A model generated the notes under the pieces. The model was not told the DNA's origin. It was given only the letters and a program-made list of their open reading frames with translations, and did no database searches. Of a stretch of 64,000 bases of DNA, positions 1 through 13,174 are shown piece after piece. The stretch's first letter is position 1. Every line of letters begins with the position of its first letter. The stretch spans positions 160,282 to 224,281 of the forward strand of contig JAGQDJ010000108.1 in assembly GCA_022885665.1 (NCBI GenBank). Direction: 5' to 3'. The DNA comes from Triops longicaudatus. Lineage: Eukaryota; Arthropoda; Branchiopoda; Notostraca; Triopsidae. Made by a program: the position numbers and the translations under genes.

Positions 1-85
1 AAGGAACCTAATTCAAGAGAGTGGTATTTTCTTGTACGACAAGTGAAGAAGGAGAGAATAGAGAGAAAGAAAGCCTCGCTTTACT
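1..85 (-). other. 3' flank or 3' UTR of the FERM gene
   Basis: Purine-rich on the plus strand, following the TAA stop at 86-88. No poly(A) signal for the minus strand is visible before the window edge, so the transcript continues outside or an alternative splice skips this exon. Confidence 0.4.
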
Positions 86-3000
86 TTACTGATCATGTCG
101 GGAATCGAGGTCGGAATCAGACTGATCTTCGTTACGTACACGCAATCCTAAAGACACGCAAACCCGTCGTCGCGTTGCCGGCGACATGATTTCTTCGGCT
201 GAAATCGAAGGATCGTCGTACTCACTCTGGTCTAAACTGATCGTTATGCAATCGCCAATAAAACCTGATTCTTCAACGCGGTTCTCTTCACCTTCCGAGC
301 CTTCCAGCTCGGGATCGAGCTGTAGCAACGAACTGGGCGGGGAAGGGAAAAATTCCGGATCGGGATCTGGGTCCGATCCATTGGATTCGGGTTCATTTTC
401 AGGTCCAACGTCACCAAAAGGGATTAGATCTACCACTTCATTAACAGGAGTCGTTTCTTCGAGCATATCGTGAGGCTCGTAGTCCTGGTTCAAGTCTAAA
501 TCTAAGTTGCGCGCTCGCTGACTTTGGCGAATACTGGCAGAAAAATCGCTACAATCGGCCAAGTGATCTTCCGGAAAATCGTCATCATCGTCCTCTCCTT
601 CGGGTGGCTGGGTTATGGAAATCTTGGAATCAGAGCGCTCGCTGATGCGGGAAAGCACTCGCACAGGGAATCCGTAACCAAGCCCCTCCCCTACAGCAGC
701 TCCTAAAGGCCAGTGTCGATGGAGGCTGTACCTGGGATCCATATCTTCATCGTCGTCAATCAGATCAGGAGGATCAGGCAAATCACCGTCGTCTAAGAAA
801 TCTTCCAGCTGCTCTTCAGAGACGATTTGATCTTCTAGACTAGTTGAGCTTAACGTATCTTGCCGGTGGAGTTCGAATTCTGCGTCGTCGTTGGTTGTAG
901 GCGATTCTCCCGATCCCCTTGAATCTCCGCCTGAGTCACCCTCAATTCCGGGATCGTCAATGTAGGGCAACGGCCAATCATCGTCCGCCAGGTCCCCTTC
1001 TTCTATTAATTCGGTTTCGTTCAACGGGCGAGCAACGCAAGAATCGACTGGCCAATTCACATCTTCTGTGACGGAATCAAAATTTTCCCGACACGATTCC
1101 ATCGACTGTGCTTCTTCGTAAGGCGAAGAGGTGGATTCGGTTATGATTGTATTCAGGATCGGTAAATTCGTGCAGTGATTCTCGTCAATTTTGTCCAGTG
1201 CTGATTTCAGCAAAGAATCTTCTGTGGAATCATTAGAATCGTTAGTCTCGTGATCCACAGACACGTTCGGGTACTCTTCCCCTTGAAGGATAACAGTCAC
1301 CGCGTATGAGGGCGAATCAATTCTGCTAGAATCGACATCAACTCGCCGTAAGGGAGAATCGGTGTTATCGCAACAATCAAGCGTATCGTCTCGACTAGAA
1401 TAGGCAGTAGGCGGAGGCAAATCGGTAAACGCTACGAATTCTACCGACTTGGGTCGCACCAAGCTCCGCGCATACAGAGACCCTCCAGCAGACTCCGACA
1501 ATTCTTTGCGATGAAAATGTCGGAAACTGCGACTACGTTGTGGGTTCGGGGACGCTTTCGAATTTGTTGACAGATTTTCACAAGACTTGGACAACATCAC
1601 GCCACTCACCGGACTGACTTCCGGGGTCATCCCTTCCTCCTCGAAGAAATCCTCTGGCGGAGGGACGACCAAAATCACTTCCGATCCTTCCGCGACGTTG
1701 TAGCGATGCAAAATATACGGAATCGCCTCCTGACTCTGTGCAAACTTGTCTTTGGAATCGTCTCGCTCGTTCTCGTCATCTTGCGACAATAATTCCCCCG
1801 AATCAATGGAGCAGGTGCGTGTTCCCATTCTACGACTGCCTTGCTGATTACCCTGGTTTTCTTCCTCGTCTTCTTCGGCCAGCAAATCATACGAATCGTG
1901 CGACTCCGTGGCGCCGTCCGTGGACGCCGCTCGCAACAAACTACGTGCCGGGGTCGAAGGTGTTAACTCTGTTTCTTCGCTCAACAAACTCTCTCGGGAG
2001 CACACAAAGGGGGTTTGGCTTTCACGCTCCTCCCCTTCGTTCTCCTCCCACGCTATAACGTTGGCGCTGCCCTTAATTTTGTCAATCTCTTCAGCAGATA
2101 TTTCAACACAGTCTTCGCCCTCTTTTTCTTTCTCTTCCTCTTCTTCTTCCCTTACCGACATGCCTACCGAAGGGGGTAGGCGTGACTTTCTGGGATTGGG
2201 GACGTTAATAAGGATACTGGATGAATTGTGACCATGCATGATAGAAGAAGACCTTTGACCCGGTACCGATTCTAAGGTTAGTAGGCAGCCCTGACTGCGA
2301 CTAGCACAAGAAGAGAAAGTGACTAGCTGACCTGCACTGTTGGTGTTGCCACGCCCCCCTGAAGAGGGCATACGTGGCAAGGACCCGTAACCTTGTGGCT
2401 GAGGAGCTGAATGTTGAGGACTGGAAGCTGCCGACGCGCTCGAGGTTACGGAAGGGCCCATTGAAGGAGATCGCGAGCGGGTGGATAAGTGACCACGCCC
2501 TACGTCTTCACTGCCGCCACGAGTTAACGTGACTTCATGTACGTCCACAGTTTCTGTTCGTTCTGGAGAAGGTAACGAAGAATGTCGACCTGAATGGGCG
2601 TGTGAAACGAACGACATCGAAGTGGGCGTGCCTTGAAAGAGATTAAACAAAATAAAATTAGACCGGATACAATAGTGCAACCAATGAAAAAAAAAAAAAA
2701 AACACAAATTTACGTTAAAGGTCAAGGACTCCAAAAACACCTAGTGAGATTTTGATGGATTTTTATTGTAGACATTATTCTAAAAACACAGAATTTTGTT
2801 TCATTTTTTTCTGACAGCCCATTCCAGAGTTATTGCCTTGCGAAGTTTCTCGCCGCGCGAACATGACGTCACGGGGGATAAAACATGCCACATCAAGACA
2901 TCACGCAACCTCGCTGAACCAATAAAACCAACAACCTTCGTGCACCGGACGTGCGGTACTATTCCACATTACGTTACAGCACCACGTGACCGCGCTGAAT

Positions 3001-6000
3001 ATGTTCTTGTTTCCTGAATATCTTATTGTAAGCTAGATTTTTTGCTCTTTTTTATAAGACAAATTTTTTTCTGTGTCCATTGCCCTTTAATGTAAATTAA
3101 AAAAGCCCTTTAAAAATCCGTAATAAGAAATAGCGGAACGAAAAATAATCGGATAAAAAAAAGAAAGACTGATACCCAACTTATGCGTTACTGGGTATTT
3201 AAAAATTTGTAGGACTAATGAAAGAAAATTAACTACAACACATTTTACGAAATTTAAATACCTATACACAAAGCATGAAAGTACAAACAAGTGTAACACT
3301 TGTACAACTGTACAAGTGTAAAAACCCATTGCATGGGAGTTAAATGCAGCCTCGCATACAGGCGTAAATAGAGGTAGGCAATTTTCGTGCATATGAATAC
3401 TTCGTTGTTTCAGATAACAGAACATAAGAAAGACGCGAGAAAATAGTTTTAAAGAGGAGAAATTCTAGTTGATCACTTAAAACTTCGAAAGGTTCTTACT
3501 TATAAATTCTTAGGCTTCTACATCGCAAAGAGAATTATAAGAAAAAGATCGTGGATACAAGATGAGAGAAAAAGTACCTGCAACATTGTCTGCGACGGGT
3601 AATAACGGTTGTGCTGATATGCTCGTTCCCACGCCAGCGGAATGCAGAGGGCTTGTGTGACGAAACGACTGGGACCTGAAACAATAATTTACAAGCAGAT
3701 TTTTTTTAATAAGTCTTATTTTGTGTGTGTGTTCAGGGAACGAAGACGCTCTGAACGCGCTTTTTTACCACTAATAAAGTCGGAAAAATTAAACACATTC
3801 AGTTACTTCATTACGTGGAGCTGTATAATTGATTCAAATGAGGGATTTAATGGTTATTAATTTGGAAAATGCGAGTTAATTTTCGCGAAAACTCTAAGCA
3901 TGCACAAAAACTGAAGGCAGAAATGATGGATTACTACCTTTGGAACGATTGGCGTTGGACATAATTCTCACGCACATATTCAATGACTTGCTTCTGCGTG
4001 CGCCCGGTGTACCTGAGGAAAAACATAGTGAAATGCTTAATCACCACCCATAACTTTCCCTCCCCCTCCCCTTCTTTCCATACTTAGGCACCTTTCTTGT
4101 AAAAGGCAGGAAACGGGAGGGTTTATAAATATGTATGAACTCATCACCCTTGTGAATGTGTGTGCATTTTACCTGAACGACGACCCGCGTGCCATAACGC
4201 GGGCTTTAGGTTTAGCTTCCTTTTTCACGAAGGCGCAGCGGAAGAAGCCATGATGCTCTACGCATTTTTTCCAAAAATTCTTGCATGCGTCGCGGTGATC
4301 AAACACAAACTCCACTGTATCTTTATAATAACCCTAGAAAATTCACAAAAGATTTTAAATTAAATTTTCTCATCAGGAGCTTTTACTTTTGAATCTTAAT
4401 CAAAAATGGCTCCTAGACAATGGCGAAAAAATCAATAACTTAAAATGCGAAACAAAATAAAGTAATAAAAATGATCAAGCAAAAGTCCAACAAACTCAGA
4501 ACAATAATTGAAGATTGAAAGCGAAACAACTAAACAACACAAGTAAAATAGAGGTAGAATTCAATCCCTCAACGAAAGGCTGAAATGATACGACAGAGAC
4601 AATACACAAATATTCAAGAAAATTCATTGACAAAGGAGAGAAACTGTAAAAGAACGAAAAACATGGAAATGAGGCTTACTGTTTGACTCACATAGCCCTC
4701 GGGGTGTAGCTTGATGAGAAATTTTTTTCGTTTGAAGGACAATTTGCGAATCTTCGCCCAGGAAAAGGTATTGATTTTCGTGAAATTCTGGAAGACGAGA
4801 ATACCCAGGCTGGCCACTGCTAAGTTCAATGGAACGCCCTCATGGTCCTAGGAACAGAAAAGTAAAAAATTCAACACTAAAAAAGTTTTCAAATGTGTCT
4901 CTAAAAACTATTTCAACCATTATGCCATCACAGCGAAGGTCTACGAAACATAAATGTACAAACGTGCTACAAAAAACTCTTCAGAGAGTTAAAATAAGCT
5001 TCGGGTAAGCCTTAAAACGAATGACCTTTAATAAGATTCAGAGTATTCTTTCTACAATAGTAAAGAAAAGCTGACGTACTTTGGCTGGGTGCATGCGACA
5101 GCCATAAAGTTCACATCTCCGCGCGGTTTCTAGCAAATTAACGTCAGCTTCAGCAGGGGTCTGCCCCACGTGTTTCTTATGGTTTTCCATTATGCGTCTT
5201 TCAAGATCTGGGTCTTGATGGGGGACGAATTTGTAGGTCGATAAATAAGTATGATCTGGGTAATCGTCTTCCACAAAGTCACCACATTCCGCTGTGTACG
5301 AAAAAATAAAGCGAACAGAAGAGGATTAGTAGGTAAGCATTGTATTCTAAAGGAAATACGACCGCGTTTGAAGTCACTTTTGCTGAACTTACATTGAACA
5401 ATATAAGATGCTAACAAAGCGGCTGTATTGTCATTGCACTGGAGCCAGCCGTTGGCCAAATCCCGTTTAATTTGCAAACAGAACAAGTATCTTGTAAACT
5501 CCTCTTCCAATTGTGCAGGGTCAGGCGTATAAAACTTGACAGCAAAACGCAACAAAGGGTTGATCAAGGACAAACCCATTTGTCTGCCAACTGGTTTTTC
5601 CAAATCCAACCAATACTAAAAAAAATTAAATAATTTATCAAACTGAATTTAACGACCTACATCAATTATTTTTTAGCAGACCATCTTAGGCTTATGTCTA
5701 TTAATGGTTATCAAGCATTTTTATCTTAACACTTTAAACATTTTCACTTCCAATAATATGACAGACACAATAAGTGTTGCGATAGAAGTAAGAGTAGACA
5801 CTTACAGTGTAGGATTAATTCATCGCCTTACATAACGAATGACACGTTTTACAATAATTTCATTATAACCAATGCTATATGTACTCTCAAGTTGTTCGCT
5901 TACTAATCTCATATGAATAGCTTTGTGGAATTGAATAAGTCTACAGTTTCACAATAGTTGTCGTAATGTTAACATTGCAAATTCAGTTATTCGGAGACCA

Positions 6001-6136
6001 AACGGAATTCCTTTCGATGGGATTCAACTTTGGTCGCAGTCAATGTAGCACTAGTGAACTAATCAATACCGGTATCAACTTTTCCTTTCCGGATTCGTCT
6101 TCAAAAAGCCCAAGCATTTTGCTGTTGTTGCAACGC

Positions 6137-6167
<31 letters not shown>

Positions 6168-6596
6168 AACCATCTCATATAATTCCCATTTTAGTTCAAA
6201 AGAACATTAGCATGTAAAATATATGGAATTATTTTTGCAAAGGAAACTCCCCAATCAGTGTCACCAACGAAAACAAAATGTTCTACGCAAAATAAAACAG
6301 AAAAATGTGCACATACCTTGTTGTCTGCTGAATCTTCGTATTCCAAACCAAAATAATCCGATTCTAATAAATTGAGTTGCTTTGAAACTTGGTCGAATAA
6401 CACGCGCGCGATGGCTTTCACCTAAAATGTACACAATGACTCATAAAAGCTCGTATGCATGTCACTGTGTAATATAGTATTCAATCTAAGAAAATGAATG
6501 GCACCAGATACGAAAATCAAGTAACTACCTTCTAAACAAAAAAGTATTACTAGTCCTCTCCACCCAAAACCATCCAATCATTTCTTCATCCCTCGA

Positions 6597-6632
<36 letters not shown>

Positions 6633-7142
6633 GAATCAATACAAAGTCTTGAGGATTGCTATATCTTCCTTCTACAATTTTGGCCCCAACTCGGCCTTCC
6701 TTCATTTCTTCCTCGCTGTTCTTTTATTGTGCTTTTCTTTCCAAGTTACTCACCAGCCAAAACAGCTTTCAACGCTCCCTTACGCATTCTCGCACACATA
6801 TACTCACGCTATCTATTTTTATCATTCAAACATATGCAAAATAGCCTAAACTTGCTTTCTCTGACGTCACCATTCCCTTTCCTCCAGTCGTGCACAGCAA
6901 AAGGAAGATAGAAGGAGGAAACTTACTTGAACCCGGAACGTTGAAATGGAATCGTCCAACATTTGCACACGAACATCCACCATTTTCCCGCCTTTGCCCG
7001 GTCCGATCGTGGTACTCGCCATAGTCGGATGGCTGGTACTGCCGATGGGCGTGGCATGATTGCCATAAAGTCCTACTTGGTCCACTCCAGTGGGGGAAGA
7101 ATGGGAGTGGCTTAGTTTTCCCGCATTATTGTCACTGGCCAT
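86..7142 (-). CDS. FERM domain protein, FARP/Cdep or FRMD7-like, with long acidic C-terminal tail
   Basis: Predicted 1267-aa membrane-cytoskeleton adaptor. Nine exons on the minus strand: 7142-6927, 6421-6317, 5615-5393, 5291-5080, 4847-4680, 4333-4173, 4012-3938, 3675-3578, 2631-86. The start is the ATG of [10 protein letters not shown]. The FERM domain spans about residues 50-360, with [50 protein letters not shown] and [14 protein letters not shown]. It is followed by the FERM-adjacent signature [17 protein letters not shown]. These match the FARP/FRMD7 branch as I know it. Residues 420-1267 come from a single last exon and are Ser-, Glu- and Asp-rich with no recognisable domain. FARP proteins normally carry DH and PH domains here. 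They are either absent (FRMD7-like) or encoded by exons beyond position 1. The FERM identification is firm; the FARP versus FRMD7 choice is inference. Confidence 0.9.
6137..6164. repeat. A28 homopolymer
   Basis: 28 uninterrupted A on the plus strand, in an intron of the FERM gene (poly-T in the sense of that gene). Confidence 0.95.
6598..6630. repeat. A33 homopolymer
   Basis: 33 uninterrupted A on the plus strand, in the first coding intron of the FERM gene, same orientation as the A28 tract 450 bp away. Confidence 0.95.
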
Positions 7143-9148
7143 CTTTTTCTCTTTTTGCGCTTTTTTTATTTATTTATTTTAACGAAAAGTTTCCTGTGAA
7201 ATCACAGGAAACAGTAAAAAGCTGAGCAAAAATGTGAAGGATTATTTTCAGGTTTTTGTGATGTCTTTCTTCACTTCCTCCTCCGGGGCATTGCAAAACC
7301 CCTTTATGGAAAAAAGGGAGCGAAGTGGCAAAAAGGGTGAGATTGAAGGCGAAAACGTTCCAAATCTAGTGAGCCGCCCCTGTTCGAAAGACAAAACGAG
7401 TGAAAGGTTAGAATGTGGGAGGAACACTTCACACCACTCCAATGAGAAACTTGTGGGAGCTTTGATAATCCTTTTAAGGAGAGCGTAAGGAATTAACGAA
7501 TCCAAAAAGGAAGGGTGAAAAAGGGAAACTGCATCTTGTATGAGTGGGATTATTACACAGGATGCCTGAGAAATTTCTCTGCTGACTGGTACACGCATTA
7601 ACGCGAGTCTTTCGTTCATCTTATTAACCACTTAACAAGCCGTCTTGACATGGGAGACGAATAGTTAACGATAACGAACACAGCTTACCGACATTTTTGG
7701 GCTTCAAACAGATGGAGTCTTACCGCACAAAGAAAAGGCAATGAACAAACTCTCGGTTTTAATACCTACAATACACTGCCGTGTCGATCTAGATTTAAGA
7801 TTTTTTTACGCTATATTTCACTTTTTAACTATCCATTCATATTGAATATCACCATTATAGTACTCGTGCGGCGTGTTCTAAATCAAAAAGGATTTCATTA
7901 AGGAATTGAAAAGAAACAAGGATCACCAAAAATACTCGACTGACGAATAGTTTTTTAGCAAAAGTATTTATACGATTAAATGAGTAAAACAATCGCTCTA
8001 TTCTTAAGCTCATTCACAGTTTCATATGCAAATAAACTTAAGTATTTTAACAAGTTGGACCTACCTGAAGAATTTTGGACCCTGAGGAGGAAATAAGGAG
8101 CATTGCAATGCTACTATAATCTTTAAAAATGTTGAATGATGTGAATTTGCTTCACCAATGTGAATAAGCTTAAAAACACAAAGTGACACAATACATTATA
8201 AAATAGCAAATTTTAAAAGTTTGAAACTATTAATTAACTTCTCATTTATGCTTATATAATACTATTAAAAACAACATGCTTGATTCCGAGTTCCACCGGA
8301 TGGATAAGAGGATTTGAAGCGTTATTTATATAATAGACCGGTAAGCTTGAACTGTTTGCGTGCGATCTCTCAGGCATGAACAATGTTAAACATCCCGACT
8401 TTTTAAGGTTTCTTTCAGATTGCTTGGGACAAAGAAGAGACACGAGAATGAAAAGATACACCAAAATATGATTTCGTCTTTTACCTGAATTATTGCTTAT
8501 GTTGCTTGTCAGGAAGTTAAGCGATCATACCAAACTATGCGCAAATCACTGACGTGTACGGAGGAATCAAGCAAACGGGCCAGGAACCGCCCACACATGC
8601 GAGAAGATGGCTTTTTAAGAGACCACCCCGGGACACACTCACAGATGCTTGTTCTCCAGCCAATTTATGCGTCAGTTGCACGCTTTCAATAGCTGGTTGA
8701 ACTTGCAAAAGCTGCTCCACTTTATAAGATCTGTTGCTAATATCTTGTTTGAGCAAGAAGCAGAGTCCAAAGACACAAATCTCACTCCGATTGATGATCA
8801 CAATATTGACAGCCGCCAGTCTACCGGCCGAACCCGACTGAGACAATTTCGCTTCCAGAAACAAGTTATCGGTTACGCCGTTAGGTGGCATGGGTGTGAG
8901 CTTTTCACCGAAAATGTTTCGGTTAAAACATTCTGCTTTCGATATTTCCCTCATTACCATTTTCAGAAAGAAGCAAGAATATCATGACGGCAACAAATAG
9001 ACAAATAAAACTCACTGTGATTTAAAATGCATGTCATTTATTTTAATACAAAAACGAGGGTAACAAAGGGCTTTTTTTCATTTTATTAGGGGTCATTTGA
9101 GCTTTTCCTCCTTCTCTTTCCTGCTTTTACTTTATTAATACGCACTTC
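7143..9148. other. Intergenic: FERM gene 5' region and INTS6 3' region
   Basis: Both flanking genes are on the minus strand, so this holds the promoter and 5' UTR of the FERM gene and the 3' UTR of INTS6. Candidate INTS6 poly(A) signals (TTTATT on the plus strand) lie at 9131-9136, 9082-9087 and 9037-9042. A perfect 11-bp inverted repeat sits at 7189-7212. A minus-strand open frame at 8640-8960 is listed separately. I recognise nothing else. Confidence 0.5.
8640..8960 (-). CDS. Unassigned open frame, possible exon
   Basis: An ATG at 8960 opens about 107 codons with an ordinary amino-acid mix, followed at about 8641 by a GTGAGT donor-like site. Segments include GEKLTPMPPNGVTDN and GRLAAVNIVIINRSE. 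I do not recognise a family. It lies between two minus-strand genes. It could be a coding exon of an unrecognised gene, an upstream exon or uORF of the FERM transcript, or chance. The opposite strand has an equally long open frame at 8649-8987 with AATAAA at 9004-9009, so the strand is not certain. Confidence 0.2.
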
Positions 9149-12100
9149 TTAATGTACCAATCCTTGCGACACCAAGAACTGGGTAACTAGCTCTGCCAGA
9201 ACCCGGCGTTTGAATCGCAATGATTCATCGATGATCCCTTGAATAAATGCTACCTTCATTTCCGCGTTACCACGCACGTTCCCCAAGTCCGAAAACAAAC
9301 TTTTATAATCTGCGAAAAAAAGACATTATACGTATTTTACTTTCATTCTTTGTTAATGGTAAGTCACCTTTCCCCGGCCTACGGATGGCTTTGAATATAG
9401 ACATCCTTAAACTAGCGTTATGTTCCTGAATTTCGGCCTGTTCCGCTTTGCTGCAAATGACATTTCCATTAACCCGAGGACCAGGCTGATCCGCCAGGCC
9501 GTTGAAGTTGCCCTCGTTAGCTTCCCGTTGTCGGTGGAGTGCCAAACCGTTAGGTAACCGCGGTAAACCTTGGGCTAAACGGTCTTCCGCGTCAGAGTCC
9601 ACTGGCACATAATCTATAAGACATACGTAGAGTTGATTATTTTGACTGATTTTTTTTATTTATTAAAAACAATATTTTTTATTCATTATATTTGAAATTA
9701 TACGCTAACAGCGACTACTTACCTCCGTTGACCAAAGGATAGTCAGGAACTAAAGATTCGCGACTAGCTTCTTCTGAGCCGAGAGCAAATGATGAAGGGA
9801 GAGGAGTAAACGCAGGCGAAGGGCTCGGGGCTACCGCTGGCGGCATGAACAGTGGCTCAGGAAGAGCTACGGGTTGGATGGGGACCACTAGAGGGGGCGT
9901 GGCTGCCACTGGCACAGGATAAGCACCCGAAGGAAGTGGAACGGGGGACGGTGGAGGCGATGGTGATGGAGAGGGCGGTACCATCACAGGAATAGGAGAA
10001 CTAGGTCGCCGAATCACCAGATCTTTTGGCAAGGGTCCTGGCTTCCGTTTACTACCTCTGAGACCAGAGGGCGACAACGGATCAGCTGGACGTTTTATTC
10101 CACGGATAGGACTACTTCCTCCTCCCATAAGATCGATATCAGCTTCGTCAACCATCATTCTCTGGAGCAAAAGTATAAAAGATAGTTGTTAAGCAAAGTA
10201 ATACGAAAAACGGTGTTTTATTAATTAGGTGTTTCGTAGAAAAAGATTTAAAACCTTATCGATTTTAAACGGATTGCCAAACATGTGTTGCCGGACTGGT
10301 GTGGACTCTATTTCCCGTAGGGGTGGCGGAATCCGCTTGAGATATTCTTGATAGTTACCCATTTGGGCTACTGGCATACTGTGCAGTTGATCTAAAAAAA
10401 AATAAATAAATAAATAAGCAAAATAAAAATTTGGTAAAAATAAAATAATAACGAAATGAGAGTAATCGATAGTATTTGAACAGATATTCTACCGTCGTCC
10501 TGGAGTTTGGTGTGTGCGAGAGAGGGCTGTAAGAAATTAGCTCGCATTCGGGCAACTTGGTCTAACAAAGTAGAACGCGGAATGTCGTACGGATTCCGAA
10601 AACTTTGCGGTCGAATATCGCGATCTTTCATGGCTATTGCGAAGCCTGGGAAGTCTGTCACTTGGTCTCTCAAGTGACTAAATTTGCCTAGTGGAACGTA
10701 AAAAACACATTTAGGATAGAAGAAAGGAAGTAATAGTTAACAGCATAATTTGAACAAGAAGCAAATGGTGTGTTTTTGTTAATAAATTAGTAATACCATG
10801 CAAAAAATAAATAAATAGTAAATAACATAGAAAAGGGTATGTAATATGACTGAAATTTACTTTGAAGTTTGGGATTTGAAATTAAGTCTCTTCTCAAGGG
10901 AAAACGCGGGACAACTTTCATTCCTTCAACGCTGGGCGGTCTCACTCTTCCCACGTCGTTACAAAGTTTATCGAACTCTGTTTTGGCTTGGTTTTTCAAG
11001 CGTTTCAGATAATTCACCACGCTGTAGCTCAAACTATTGTCTAACGTCTCAGGAATCAACGACGTCGCCAAATTCGGAGCCCCCATTCTCGTTAGCGCTC
11101 TCCTCAATGGCTGCAACGATTAAGTTCCATTAATTCGTTATTTCATTCTACTAGCTGTACAAAAATAACTTACCGCTGCATAGTAAGGTGGCATGGTGCG
11201 CAAATAACTGCCGAACTGTTGTCGCCACTCCACGGTCGGCTTCAGACGCAAAATTTTAAACAACTCGTCCAGGAGTGGAAGTAATGCTGGGTAATTGTAA
11301 GGCATTACGAACAGATTGACTGTCTGCAAATTGGTTGAAGCCTTAAGATATCCGAATGGATGTCCCAGTTCCCCCGCTTTGTGACTATTTGGCACGAAAA
11401 CCTACACAACAAACAATTAATACAAATCGCGAAATAGAGAAAATCCAATAAGGTGCATCAAACCGATTACAGAGACACAAGAATGCCGAGTAGTAGACAC
11501 TCTACATACTGTTGTAAATAACTGCAACAGTGTATCAAGCATAAGGAAAAAAGTGAAAGCTTAATTGTACAACAAATCAAGAAATGACATCATTGTTACT
11601 CTCTTTTTTACCTGCCAACATGTGGTTGCTTGTTTGCGGGATAATATGAACTGTGTCAAGGGGCAAGGTTCCACTTCGTACTTGTCAAAGGGTAAATTTT
11701 CGATCACCATTGGTTCTTGGTTAGTGCACGTAAACTTGATTAAGGGATGAGCGGACCTCGACGGCTACACAACGAAAAAGAGTGGTTTCAAAACATTTGG
11801 AAAACAACTGAAGCATCACGATTATTTATTTACCAAGGAGGGTGCATTAATATCAGGCCAGAAAGCTTCCGGAATGGGCCAAAACCCTACCGCAAACCCT
11901 TTTTGGGCTGAGCGGGGTACCAGAATCATCTTCCGGCAGGTTTGCCACGCTGAGGACATGGCTGAATTGAGGTTAATTGGCGTAGGGGTGTGTGGACGGC
12001 TGGATGAGTTATTATCATAAGGTTTGATCTCATTTTCCATATAGAGATCTGCGTCTGATTTCACTAGAAAAGTTCAAGGAAAAATGTGAGTAAACCAAAA

Positions 12101-13174
12101 TACTATAAGTGAGAGTTCTGGATGAGTCCCAGAGGACTCTAAATTCGGAGAACTCTTTTTCACTTACATTCGTTGCCCAGGGGAGAAGGATCTGGGCCGA
12201 CTTTCTCGAAATGGATCACTACTCCGCTTTGGATCTTTTGCACCAAACTTTCTACGCATTGCATGAGCATTCTATGCGAAGTTATGGCATATGAGCGACC
12301 TAATGCGAACACAGAAGAAAGCGTAGTGGTGTTAATAAACTTAACGAGCTGCATATGACTTCACTCACCTCCGGTGACCTCGCACATGGAATCGATAGGA
12401 GAATTATCACTAGGAACAATTCCGATGCCGTCCCGGTCCGAAGGAGGCGTACCAGTTAGACGGAGAACGAGGCTAAACAGCCTTTGATCCCAACGGAACG
12501 GTTCTCGGGTTAGTTCCGAGCCTGGGATTGTCGAATTCATGGGTAAATTCAGCTATAAAGACAAAAGTCTCTCAGAAACACAATTTAAGCATTAACTTAA
12601 TTTTACTTCGTCTTGAACACCGCCATTGTAGGCGAGCTTGCCTCCATCGGTGATACAAACGATGACCGCTGGTTCAAGATAAAACGGGTATCTTCCCTGA
12701 CCGTACATATCAATTCCTGTTTGCATTCGGTTTACGTTAAGCAGATCGAACGCGCTCTTTAAGGCTGAACCCATGGTCGTAAGTCCTGTAGCTTGTAAAT
12801 TCTTCAACTCATTCATGAAAGTCGCTAAGTTTTCTTTCCAGCCGGCCTTAAAAGTAGAGTACCACAAAGAAAAACATTTGATTCTTGGGGTCATTTTTCA
12901 AATCGTATAATTTTACTTTAATGTTAAACGGAGGTTCTTCAAACGTGAGCAACATGTAGCGATCTTGCCGAGCTTCCTGTGAACGCTGTCGAATCTACAT
13001 AAATTTCAAAGATAAATTAGATAATAGGAACCACTGGGCGAGGAAACTGTTCCTTACCTTGACGAACGTTTCCACGGCGCCTTTTCCGACATCCAACAAA
13101 CTAGGTCTCCCACCGAAAAAGGCTCGCTGGTTCATCGACGCTGAAGTGTCCAACAAAAACACAATAATAGTCAT
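9149..13174 (-). CDS. INTS6: Integrator complex subunit 6
   Basis: 929-aa nuclear subunit of Integrator, which cleaves snRNA 3' ends and attenuates transcription at paused Pol II; in known Integrator INTS6 recruits the PP2A phosphatase module. Fourteen exons: 13174-13058, 12994-12917, 12846-12607, 12552-12369, 12299-12168, 12063-11834, 11764-11612, 11401-11174, 11110-10861, 10687-10493, 10391-10255, 10161-9723, 9613-9368, 9309-9149. The N-terminal VWA domain starts MTIIVFLLDTSASMNQR, with an intact MIDAS DxSxS at D9, S11 and S13. Family landmarks follow: GWKENLATFMNELKNLQ, SELTREPFRWDQRLFSLVL, FGYLKASTNLQTVNLFVMPY, RNPYDIPRSTLLDQ, MGNYQEYLKRIPPPLRE and FGNPFKIDK. The C-terminal EIRRPG-type helix region reads KAIRRPGKGDYKSLFSDL and ends SLRFKRRVLAELVTQFLV. 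The stretch between (from 10161) is Pro-rich and variable, as in other species. One donor (10254, GTTTTA) is non-consensus but the phase fits. Confidence 0.97.

Noticed and set aside
186..2231. Plus-strand open frames opposite the FERM gene tail
   Set aside because: Low-complexity shadows of the acidic exon; they have no splice or start context and no family resemblance.
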